A stretch of DNA of 23,909 nt from an uncultured Prevotella sp. Its GTDB lineage: Bacteria > Bacteroidota > Bacteroidia > Bacteroidales > Bacteroidaceae. The position numbers and the translations under genes were made by a program. Positions 16,743-23,022 of the stretch are shown here, one piece after another; the stretch's first letter is position 1, and each line of letters starts with the position of its first letter. The notes beneath the pieces were generated by a model, which worked only from the letters and a program-made list of their open reading frames with translations, did not search any database and was not told the origin of the DNA. The stretch covers positions 1-23,909 of the forward strand of contig CAKPRX010000029.1 in NCBI GenBank assembly GCA_934183135.1. The letters run 5' to 3'.

Positions 16743-17219
16743 ATGGCTACCGCACTACACCACCTGTCAGACGAGGATATAGCCAACGTGCCCGATGCCT
16801 GCAACATGTGCTTCGGAATAGTCGTGGCCGAGTGGAACAAGGAGATTACCGACGCGCTGCTCAACGGGGCTGTCACCACACTGGAGAAGTACGGTGCCCT
16901 GCCCGAGAATATACACGTGAAGACGGTTCCCGGCAGTTTCGAGCTTATCTACGGCGCACAGCAGATGACCAAGAACGACGGCTTTGACGCCGTGATTATC
17001 TTAGGCAGCGTCATCCGTGGCGAGACACCCCACTTCGACTACATCTGCCAGGGCGTCACCTACGGCATAGCCCGTCTCAACGCCAGCCAGAACATCCCCG
17101 TCATCTACGGACTGCTCACCACCAACGACCTGGAACAAGCCAAGGAGCGCTGTGGCGGCAAGTATGGCAACAAAGGCAGCGAGTGTGCCATTGACGCCAT
17201 CAAAATGGCAAAATACTAA
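16743..17219 (+). CDS. ribH: 6,7-dimethyl-8-ribityllumazine synthase
   Basis: A 158-residue enzyme for the penultimate step of riboflavin synthesis, condensing the ribitylamino-uracil with dihydroxybutanone phosphate. The family motifs are intact: [34 protein letters not shown], and the catalytic-His loop [19 protein letters not shown]. Length is typical for a 60-mer or pentamer-forming subunit. No FMN riboswitch is seen upstream; expression presumably comes from the TPR promoter. A long hairpin follows the stop. It gives the window a second flavin-related gene, though it is not linked to apbE. Confidence 0.95.
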   Translation: MATALHHLSDEDIANVPDACNMCFGIVVAEWNKEITDALLNGAVTTLEKYGALPENIHVKTVPGSFELIYGAQQMTKNDGFDAVIILGSVIRGETPHFDYICQGVTYGIARLNASQNIPVIYGLLTTNDLEQAKERCGGKYGNKGSECAIDAIKMAKY

Positions 17220-17229
17220 ACCCTATACC

Positions 17230-17271
17230 AAGCCCATTGGCACCGGGGCCACAGCCCCTGTCAATGGGCTT
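17230..17271 (+). terminator. Hairpin terminator after ribH
   Basis: An outer stem AAGCCCATTG (17230-17239) with CAATGGGCTT (17262-17271) encloses an inner stem GGGGC (17245-17249) with GCCCC (17254-17258) and loop CACA. It starts 10 bp after the ribH stop. There is no strong T-run, only TATTG. Confidence 0.7.
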
Positions 17272-17674
17272 ATTGCATCCATACCCTCCAAGCCCACTAA
17301 GGCACCCCCAGGACAGCCTGCCTAACGCCCCGAGCAAGATACGACAGGGCGAGTACGGGGCCACGGCTGCCCTTTCAGCGCGCACAGCTCACAGGGGCAC
17401 GGCCCCATCCACCATACTCACATCCCGCACGGCCCACGACGGATGAGGCCGTGACCGTTATGGCGGATGCCATAGACTCTACCACCATTACAGCCACGGT
17501 AGAAATAGCGAAAAGCCTTTACACACGACTGTATATTTATGCAAAACGAGGGCCGATAATGTATAAATATACAGTCGCAACGGCCACTTTTCGGGGCATT
17601 TTTTCCGGAATTTTTCGACAAACCAGGACGATTCTTGAGGTCATTGGGGATGTTTTGGGGCACTGCGAGGGCTG

Positions 17675-17682
17675 CAAAAGTA
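17675..17682 (-). promoter_or_regulatory. Candidate reverse-strand -7 box in repeat copy B
   Basis: The minus strand reads TACTTTTG then C inside the invariant block, exactly as in copy A. A consensus -33 element is absent. Confidence 0.35.
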
Positions 17683-17780
17683 ACAACCTTTTACAAAATA
17701 GCGGCATTTCACACCTCTCGCGCCGCTATTTTCGGCTCTTTCGGCGACGGTTTTCCGAGGCGCCGCGATGGTCATTTTTT

Positions 17781-17822
17781 TGCTCGCGATGGTCATTACG
17801 ATTCTAATGACCATCGCGAGCA
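17781..17822. other. Perfect 18-bp hairpin in repeat copy B
   Basis: TGCTCGCGATGGTCATTA (17781-17798) pairs fully with 17805-17822 around the loop CGATTC. A direct copy of the arm core, CGCGATGGTCATT, lies at 17764-17776, 21 bp upstream of the same core in the stem, and could compete for the right arm. Confidence 0.88.
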
Positions 17823-18206
17823 CCGAAATGATGGTTTTCGGGTGTCCAGAAAATTGCCGTTTTCGCCATCACCGCCCCTACGGCGAGCGTACAGACTAAC
17901 TACAGAAGGCCTAAGCACCCCCGCCCGATGCCGAAACGCCGAAAATGTATATTTATGCAATATCAGAAAAATCTTTACGATACGGAGCAGCGAACAGCCC
18001 GTCTGCGTTAGCAGTCAGGAAGCCCCACCTGCACAGGGGCCACCTTTTGCCTTTCTGTCCCTTGCCCGTTTGCCGTTTCCATCGCTCTCCACCTTATTAT
18101 ATATACGCACGCGCGAACGAGAGGCGACAACGGCAGATGCACCGGGGCACCCACTTGCAGACGCAAAACAAGGTGTATCATTTTTCTAAGTTGCCCTCAC
18201 ACGAAC

Positions 18207-18218
18207 GGGGGGGGGGGG
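18207..18218. repeat. Homopolymer tract of 12 G
   Basis: Twelve consecutive G residues are followed by TAGAAACCCCGTTTTTT. CGGGG can pair with CCCCG before the T6 run, giving a terminator-like fold on the plus strand. It lies about 120 bp upstream of the promoter of the first AraC-like gene. Confidence 0.85.
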
Positions 18219-18335
18219 TAGAAACCCCGTTTTTTGACCCAAAAACCGACAGCCTTATCCACTATTTGGCAAAAAAATATTGTTTTCTGCTAAAAAAACT
18301 TCAATATTTGTGATGGTAGTTACCTATATTTTTTG

Positions 18336-18343
18336 TACCTTTG
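18336..18343 (+). promoter_or_regulatory. Promoter -7 box for the first AraC-like gene
   Basis: TACCTTTG then CA matches TAnnTTTG and is followed by a leader of about 115 nt. Upstream, GTTACCTAT (18319-18327) and the T-run are shared with the ferritin promoter. Confidence 0.7.
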
Positions 18344-18465
18344 CAGCGATTTATGATATAGATAGCAATACTGCGTTTTTTACATTCATCACAACTACAA
18401 TAATTATCAACCAGGCAAACCGTGCATTGACCATCTGCACCCCCGCCCCAAAGAACGTATAAAAA

Positions 18466-19572
18466 ATGAATAACTATGAGCTTGTAGCCCATTTCGCCAG
18501 AATAGGCGCAGCCCTCTTCTCACTCCTCATGTGCGTGTGCCTTTATTTCATGCGCCGTAACAACCGTATGATGCGCACCCTGCTGGCAGCCGCAGTATGC
18601 ACCACCCTGTGCTACTTCAAGGATATATTCTTCCACTTTGACCAGTGGCAAAACGAGGGCATCAGTGAGATTGCCACCAGCCTCATAGACCTTATCAATG
18701 TGCCCATGCTGTGCGCCTTCTTCATCGAGATAGCCCACCCCAACGCCGTCCACAGCCGCCGCATGCAGCTCACGGCCATAGTCCAGGCCGCCTTTGTACC
18801 CCTGTACATAGCCTATCCCCTTACAGCCATAGTAGTAGCAGCCCACGGACTGGCCATCATCCACGCCCTGGTCACCGTAGGAATCACCACCGTATCGAGC
18901 ATACGCCACCAGCACTTCATCAACGCCCGCTACTCGCACACCGAGAACCTGCGTACCTACTGGGCCGCCGTCATAGCCGCCATCTACGCCACCATGCTTG
19001 CCGTCTACACCCTGGCCATGGGCCGGGTAACGTGGATAAGCGACTTGACATACAATGTCGTATCTGTCACCATCTGGGTGTTCATGTTTGTCTATGCCGC
19101 CAAGCACCGTGTGCTGCGTGTGGTAGACGAGGACGCACACGGCTATGCCGAGAACAGCATGGCCAAGGGCGAGGAACTGTACGTAAGGGGCGCACGCCAG
19201 GATACCGCCAATGTCCATACTGCCAGCCACGCCGGGAGCACCCTGGGCGAGCGCCTGGCCCACTACTTCCACACCGACAAGCCGTACCTCAGCCCCCGCC
19301 TCACGCTCGAAGACTTCAGCAGAGCCCTGGGCACCAGCAAGCGCACCGTGGCCGAGTATCTGCACTACAGCACCGGCGACACCTTCTACGACTATGTCAA
19401 TGGCGAGCGCGTCAACGAGGCTTGCCGTATCATAGACAACATCAAGCAGCAGGGCCACAAGCCCACCATGGGCACCGTAGCCACCGCCAGCGGTTTCTAC
19501 TCACAGGCAGCGTTCAACCACTGCTTCCACCAGTTTGTACACATGTCGCCCCAAGCATACTATAAGCTGTAA
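18466..19572 (+). CDS. Membrane-embedded AraC-type regulator, first paralog
   Basis: A 368-residue protein that joins a polytopic membrane domain to an AraC-type DNA-binding domain. About seven hydrophobic helices lie at residues 10-30, 36-55, 68-90, 101-119, 121-145, 168-188 and 196-216. A linker follows, then the two-HTH AraC module (about 265-368): LTLEDFSRALGTSKRTVAEYL and ATASGFYSQAAFNHCFHQFVHMSP. The DNA-binding end should be cytoplasmic, so it could act as a one-component membrane sensor. The signal and targets are unknown. A paralog of identical length is at 20814-21920, with the ferritin gene between them. The ATG at 18466 is preceded by an A-rich stretch and no strong Shine-Dalgarno. 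Confidence 0.88.
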   Translation: MNNYELVAHFARIGAALFSLLMCVCLYFMRRNNRMMRTLLAAAVCTTLCYFKDIFFHFDQWQNEGISEIATSLIDLINVPMLCAFFIEIAHPNAVHSRRMQLTAIVQAAFVPLYIAYPLTAIVVAAHGLAIIHALVTVGITTVSSIRHQHFINARYSHTENLRTYWAAVIAAIYATMLAVYTLAMGRVTWISDLTYNVVSVTIWVFMFVYAAKHRVLRVVDEDAHGYAENSMAKGEELYVRGARQDTANVHTASHAGSTLGERLAHYFHTDKPYLSPRLTLEDFSRALGTSKRTVAEYLHYSTGDTFYDYVNGERVNEACRIIDNIKQQGHKPTMGTVATASGFYSQAAFNHCFHQFVHMSPQAYYKL

Positions 19573-19597
19573 CAGGGTTTCTGCCCCCTGTTACAGC
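19566..19597 (+). terminator. Hairpin overlapping the stop of the first AraC-like gene
   Basis: GCTGTAACAGGG (19566-19577) pairs perfectly over 12 bp with CCCTGTTACAGC (19586-19597). The TAA stop codon (19570-19572) lies inside the left arm. No T-run follows. Confidence 0.65.
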
Positions 19598-19715
19598 CCC
19601 CACTCATCTTGTCAGCACACCCCACCCCGTGCCCCTACCCGGCCCTACCGGCCCTATATATAATAATAGGTGTAAATTTCCCGGGAAAAAATCGGTTACC
19701 TATTCCTTTATTTTG

Positions 19716-19723
19716 TACCTTTG
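19716..19723 (+). promoter_or_regulatory. Promoter -7 box for ferritin
   Basis: TACCTTTG then CA, preceded by TTTATTTTG, lies 80 bp before the ferritin ATG. GTTACCTAT occurs upstream at 19695-19703. Confidence 0.7.
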
Positions 19724-19802
19724 CATAGTACAGGTGGCGGCTCCCCCATACTCCGGAGCTCCTACCCATGCACGAATAGTAACCATTAACAAATAAACAA
19801 CT

Positions 19803-20324
19803 ATGCTGAACAAGAAAATCGAAGAGGCTATCAACGCCCAAATCAATGCCGAACTCTGGTCGGCTTACCTGTATCTTTCGATGGCCGCCTACTGCCACGC
19901 ACAGGGCCAGCAGGGCATGGCCAAGTGGTTCGAGGTACAGTTCCGGGAGGAACAGGACCACGCCAAGATATTCTATAACTACGTAGTGTCGCGCGACGGC
20001 GTGGTAACGCTGAAGGCCATCGACGCCGTGCCCACCACCTGGAACTCCATGCTCGATGTCTACGAGAGCACGCTGGCTCACGAGCAGAAGGTTACAGCCC
20101 TCATCAACAACCTCTACGCCCTGGCCACCCAGGAGAACGACTTCGCCACCCAGAGCATGCTCAAGTGGTTTATAGACGAGCAGGTCGAGGAGGAAGACAA
20201 CGCCAAGACCATCATAGACAACATACGTATGGTCAAGGACAACGGCTACGGCCTGTACATGATAGACAAGGAGCTGGGTGCCCGCGTCTACACCCAGGCT
20301 GCCCCACTCGCCGGCAAGGAGTAG
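19803..20324 (+). CDS. ftnA: Non-heme ferritin
   Basis: A 173-residue iron-storage ferritin forming a four-helix bundle. Residues at ferroxidase positions match E. coli FtnA numbering: E17, Y24, E50, H53, E94, Q127 and E130, with E49, E126 and E129 as possible extra metal ligands. No Met typical of heme-binding bacterioferritin is placed to suggest Bfr. It stores iron and limits hydrogen peroxide chemistry in the cytoplasm. The gene is monocistronic, with its own promoter and a strong terminator, and sits between two paralogous membrane AraC-type regulators. Whether these control it is unknown. Confidence 0.96.
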   Translation: MLNKKIEEAINAQINAELWSAYLYLSMAAYCHAQGQQGMAKWFEVQFREEQDHAKIFYNYVVSRDGVVTLKAIDAVPTTWNSMLDVYESTLAHEQKVTALINNLYALATQENDFATQSMLKWFIDEQVEEEDNAKTIIDNIRMVKDNGYGLYMIDKELGARVYTQAAPLAGKE

Positions 20325-20383
20325 TACGGCCGCCGCACGCTGCCCTGCAGCCCCAGGGTCTGGCGTGCTGTCAGCAACATATC

Positions 20384-20418
20384 AAGGGAGTGTCCCCACA
20401 GCGGGGCACTCCCTTTTC
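20384..20418 (+). terminator. Intrinsic terminator after ferritin
   Basis: AAGGGAGTG (20384-20392) pairs with CACTCCCTT (20407-20415), with an inner CCCC/GGGG stem, and TTTT follows. It lies 60 bp after the ferritin stop. Confidence 0.85.
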
Positions 20419-20514
20419 AGTACCACGAAGATATGACACAGCACTCTGTTTTTTGACATCTTTTTTTCACAATACGACAATTTTGTCTGTAAAAGTTGTC
20501 TTTCTGTCAATTTA

Positions 20515-20522
20515 CCCCCCCC
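20515..20522. repeat. Homopolymer tract of 8 C
   Basis: Eight C residues upstream of the promoter cluster of the second AraC-like gene, about 30 bp before the first -7 box. Confidence 0.8.
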
Positions 20523-20552
20523 GTTGCGTTTTTTTCTGTTGACTATTTTGTG

Positions 20553-20560
20553 TACCTTTG
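20553..20560 (+). promoter_or_regulatory. Most upstream -7 box before the second AraC-like gene
   Basis: TACCTTTG then CAAC, preceded by CTATTTTGTG, fits TAnnTTTG. It is directly followed by the two tandem promoter units. Confidence 0.6.
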
Positions 20561-20564
20561 CAAC

Positions 20565-20689
20565 AGATAGGCGGCACCTCGGCCATCTGAGCAAGCTCAT
20601 GGCACTCGGTTTGCACTATCTTTGCATAAGATAGGCGGCACCTCGGCCATCCGAGCAAGCTCATGGCACTCGGTTTGCACTATCTTTGC
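20565..20689 (+). repeat. Two tandem 61-bp promoter units
   Basis: Units at 20565-20625 and 20629-20689 differ at a single base and are spaced by ATA (period 64). Each has the imperfect palindrome GCCATnnGAGCAAGCTCATGGC (20582-20603 and 20646-20667) followed by CACTCGGTTTGCACTATC and a -7 box TATCTTTG (20617-20624 and 20681-20688). They lie 125 bp upstream of the ATG at 20814. Confidence 0.9.
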
Positions 20690-20813
20690 CTACATACCAT
20701 AATAGGTGGATAACGACACGACACTATACAAGCGCTCTGAGCGGTGCCCCCTGTGCCAAGCGACACACCGGGAAGAACCTACGCCATATTTCTAATAGAC
20801 TTGAACATAAGTA

Positions 20814-21920
20814 ATGGACACATTTGAAGCATTATCCCATTATGCCCGGGGAGCAGCGACCCTGTTTTTCATCCTGCTCACCATCCGCATTTTCATGATG
20901 CGCCACTACAGCCGTATCATGCGCCCATTGCTCGTAGCCCTGCTATGGTTCACGCTCCTCAGTCTCAAGGACGCCATACTGCTGGTAGCCCCTCTGAAGA
21001 ACCTGCCGCACATAGGTGCCCTCCTGACCATAATAGACCTGACCTACGTGTCCGTGGCCAGCCCGTTCTTCATCAGCGCCACCCGGCCCTGTACCAACAC
21101 GTGGAAGTACATGTACCTGGGGGGCATTCCCCAGGCGGCCCTCGTACCCCTATACATCTACTTCCCCTGCGATGCCATACTCTACACCGCGCTGGCGCTG
21201 GCACTGGCCCTATCGGTCATCACCATCGTAACGGTACTGGTCAACACGGCCTACCGGCAGCACTTCCTGGCCAGCCACTACTCTAACACCGAGCACCTCA
21301 ACGTACACTGGGTGGGCGTAGCGGCCATTACCTGCTTTGCCCTCACGCTCCTGTACATCATCACATCGACCATAGACACCTGGCTGAGCGACGCCGTCAA
21401 CAACATAGGCACCATTATCCTGTGGGGCGTTATGATCATATATGCCGAGCGCCACCATGTGCTGTACATCGTAAGCCCGGACAGGGCAGCCACCCTGGGC
21501 AGCCAGCTGCACAAGGCCGAGGAGATATACATCAAGGACGACCCTCCTGCCACCGGCCGCGTGGTGATAGACAAGGACACGGCCCTGTCTATCGGAGAGC
21601 GCTTTAACCGCTGCATGGCCACCGACAAGCTGTACCTGAAACCCGCCCTCACCCTCGACGACATCTGCCGGGCCATAGGCACCAACAAGAGCTACCTGTC
21701 GTGCTATCTTAACAACTATGTGGGTGCCACCTTCTACGACTACATCAACGAGCTGCGCATCAAGGAGGCCTGCCGCATCATCGACGAGATGAAGCAGCAG
21801 GGTCAGAAACCCTCCATGGCCAGCGTAGCTACTGCCTGCGGTTTCAGTTCACAGGCCGCGTTCAACCGCTGTTTCCGCCGTGTGGCCCGCATGACCCCCG
21901 GCGCCTACTACAAGCTCTGA
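20814..21920 (+). CDS. Membrane-embedded AraC-type regulator, second paralog
   Basis: A 368-residue protein with the same layout and exact length as the one at 18466-19572. About seven membrane helices occupy residues 10-220, then an AraC-type two-HTH domain (LTLDDICRAIGTNKSYLSCYL and ATACGFSSQAAFNRCFRRVARMTP). The paralogs agree strongly in the C-terminal 90 residues (for example EACRIID, MKQQGQKPSM, SQAAFN, AYYKL at the end) and much less in the membrane part, so they may sense different signals while keeping similar DNA readout. It has its own promoter cluster and no obvious co-transcribed partner. Codon use is like its neighbours, with no sign of recent transfer. Confidence 0.88.
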   Translation: MDTFEALSHYARGAATLFFILLTIRIFMMRHYSRIMRPLLVALLWFTLLSLKDAILLVAPLKNLPHIGALLTIIDLTYVSVASPFFISATRPCTNTWKYMYLGGIPQAALVPLYIYFPCDAILYTALALALALSVITIVTVLVNTAYRQHFLASHYSNTEHLNVHWVGVAAITCFALTLLYIITSTIDTWLSDAVNNIGTIILWGVMIIYAERHHVLYIVSPDRAATLGSQLHKAEEIYIKDDPPATGRVVIDKDTALSIGERFNRCMATDKLYLKPALTLDDICRAIGTNKSYLSCYLNNYVGATFYDYINELRIKEACRIIDEMKQQGQKPSMASVATACGFSSQAAFNRCFRRVARMTPGAYYKL

Positions 21921-21959
21921 CCCATCCGCCAACGCCACACTCCACCCTGCCGCCACTAT

Positions 21960-21974
21960 CGCCGCCCGGCGGCG
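21960..21974 (+). terminator. Possible hairpin after the second AraC-like gene
   Basis: CGCCGC and GCGGCG flank a 3-nt loop 40 bp after the stop. No T-run follows directly, so terminator function is uncertain. Confidence 0.3.
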
Positions 21975-22081
21975 AGCCATCAGCCCCTGTTTATTGACCA
22001 TCAGGAGTGTCTTATCTGCAATATTTGGCACCATCGTGCAGTTTTTCCGCATATTTTACTACCGTTTCGTTATTTTTTTCC

Positions 22082-22089
22082 TACCTTTG
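22082..22089 (+). promoter_or_regulatory. Promoter -7 box for the lipoprotein gene
   Basis: TACCTTTG then CC, preceded by a T-rich stretch, lies 65 bp before the ATG at 22154. Confidence 0.65.
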
Positions 22090-22153
22090 CCTTTCAAATT
22101 AGTAGCCATAAGGACACTTTCTCCGACCGGCTATAACTTATCAAATAATTATC

Positions 22154-22687
22154 ATGAAGAAAAGAAATCTTATTATTAGCGCTTTCTCGTTGCTCTGTAT
22201 GATAGCAATGAGTGTTGTAGTTACCGCATGCGGTGGCAGTGACGACCCCAGCAGCGACCCCACAGACAGCAAGGTTAACAGCGTAGAGTTTACTTACGAG
22301 ATGGAGTTCGACAATCAGCTGCTCAGCCTCTGCAATGTATCGGTCACCTATACAGACGGCAACGGCAACAGCCAGACCGAGCAGGTTACGGCCAACGAGT
22401 GGAGCAAGACCGTGCGGGCCAATGCCGTGCCCGCCACCCTCAAGCGCACCGTAAACCTGACGCTGAAGAGCGCCCCCGTCGCTGGCAGCAAGTACGACCT
22501 CAGAATACGCGAGGGTTATTCGTATAATGCACTCAACAAGAGCGGCATCGCCCTCCTCAGCGGTTCTGACCACTCTATCGTCGCTCCCAAAGGTATCGAG
22601 TCTGACAAGCTGGAAACCTATATAACCCAGCTAAACAGCATCCTGACCACCACATACACCGTTAAGAGCGACGGCAGACTCGAGTAA
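22154..22687 (+). CDS. Lipoprotein of unknown function
   Basis: A 177-residue protein that I cannot assign to a family. The N-terminus MKKRNLIISAFSLLCMIAMS leads to the lipobox VTAC (lipidated C27). The mature protein starts CGGSDDPSSDP; a Ser followed by acidic residues soon after the Cys resembles the Bacteroidetes lipoprotein export signal, so surface exposure is possible. The remainder has alternating polar and hydrophobic strands (VEFTYEMEFDNQLLSLCNVSV, TVNLTLKSAPV) suggesting a beta-sandwich, and a helical C-terminal end. It has its own promoter and is followed 53 bp later by the split small peptide gene. Confidence 0.85.
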   Translation: MKKRNLIISAFSLLCMIAMSVVVTACGGSDDPSSDPTDSKVNSVEFTYEMEFDNQLLSLCNVSVTYTDGNGNSQTEQVTANEWSKTVRANAVPATLKRTVNLTLKSAPVAGSKYDLRIREGYSYNALNKSGIALLSGSDHSIVAPKGIESDKLETYITQLNSILTTTYTVKSDGRLE

Positions 22688-22740
22688 TGGCACGATAAAG
22701 AATACTATATTATTACGTATTACAATTATTTTTTTTACAA

Positions 22741-22925
22741 ATGAAAAGACAAGATTATTTGAAGCCAGCAATGCTGGTCGTAAAGATGGGGGGGTAGAAT
22801 CCCTGTTAGCTGGTAGCGGAGGTAGTGGTTCAACTATAATCATCAAAGGGGACACGGGAGATGGCGATTCCGGTCTTGGTTGGGGTGGAGACACTAAACC
22901 TGGTGAAATTTATAACCCCGACTAA
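22741..22925 (+). pseudogene. Small Gly-rich peptide gene interrupted at a G7 tract
   Basis: The frame opens at 22741 (MKRQDYLKPAMLVVKMGG) and stops at 22797, immediately after seven Gs (22788-22794). Reading with one more G, or two fewer, continues as VESLLAGSGGSGSTIII and on to a TAA at 22925, giving a 61-residue peptide ending TKPGEIYNPD. The start (MK-K/R-x-Y-KP-x-M-x-VV) followed by LLAGS and a Gly/Ser/Asp-rich tail matches a pattern I know from many small Bacteroidales proteins of unknown function. The second frame has no start codon of its own. It may be phase-variable, a true pseudogene or a sequencing error at the homopolymer. It lies just after the unknown lipoprotein and could be co-transcribed. 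Confidence 0.75.
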
Positions 22926-22954
22926 CGCCCCAGCCCCAGAAATATAAATAAAGA

Positions 22955-22992
22955 AGCAGGCCCTGCAGTCTATGATGACCGCAGGGCCTGCT
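22955..22992 (-). terminator. Terminator for the M16 peptidase gene
   Basis: AGCAGGCCCTGC (22955-22966) pairs perfectly with GCAGGGCCTGCT (22981-22992) over 12 bp with a 14-nt loop. On the minus strand it is followed by TTCTTTATTTATATTT, so it suits the leftward gene; it may also stop rightward transcripts less efficiently. Confidence 0.85.
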
Positions 22993-23022
22993 CTCGTATA
23001 GTTCGTATGGATGGGGCGATGC

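Larger units (their letters stand above)
17471..17983. repeat. Intergenic repeat element, copy B
   Basis: The second copy of the element at 4382-4894, in the same orientation and the same length. Palindromic boxes are at 17530-17543, 17560-17573 and 17946-17959; the invariant 36-bp block is at 17674-17709; the hairpin is at 17781-17822. Substitutions are scattered through the spacers while these blocks are kept. It sits in the 1.2-kb gap between ribH and the first AraC-like gene. The rest of that gap holds only the ribH hairpin, a G12 tract and the promoter of the next gene. Confidence 0.88.
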
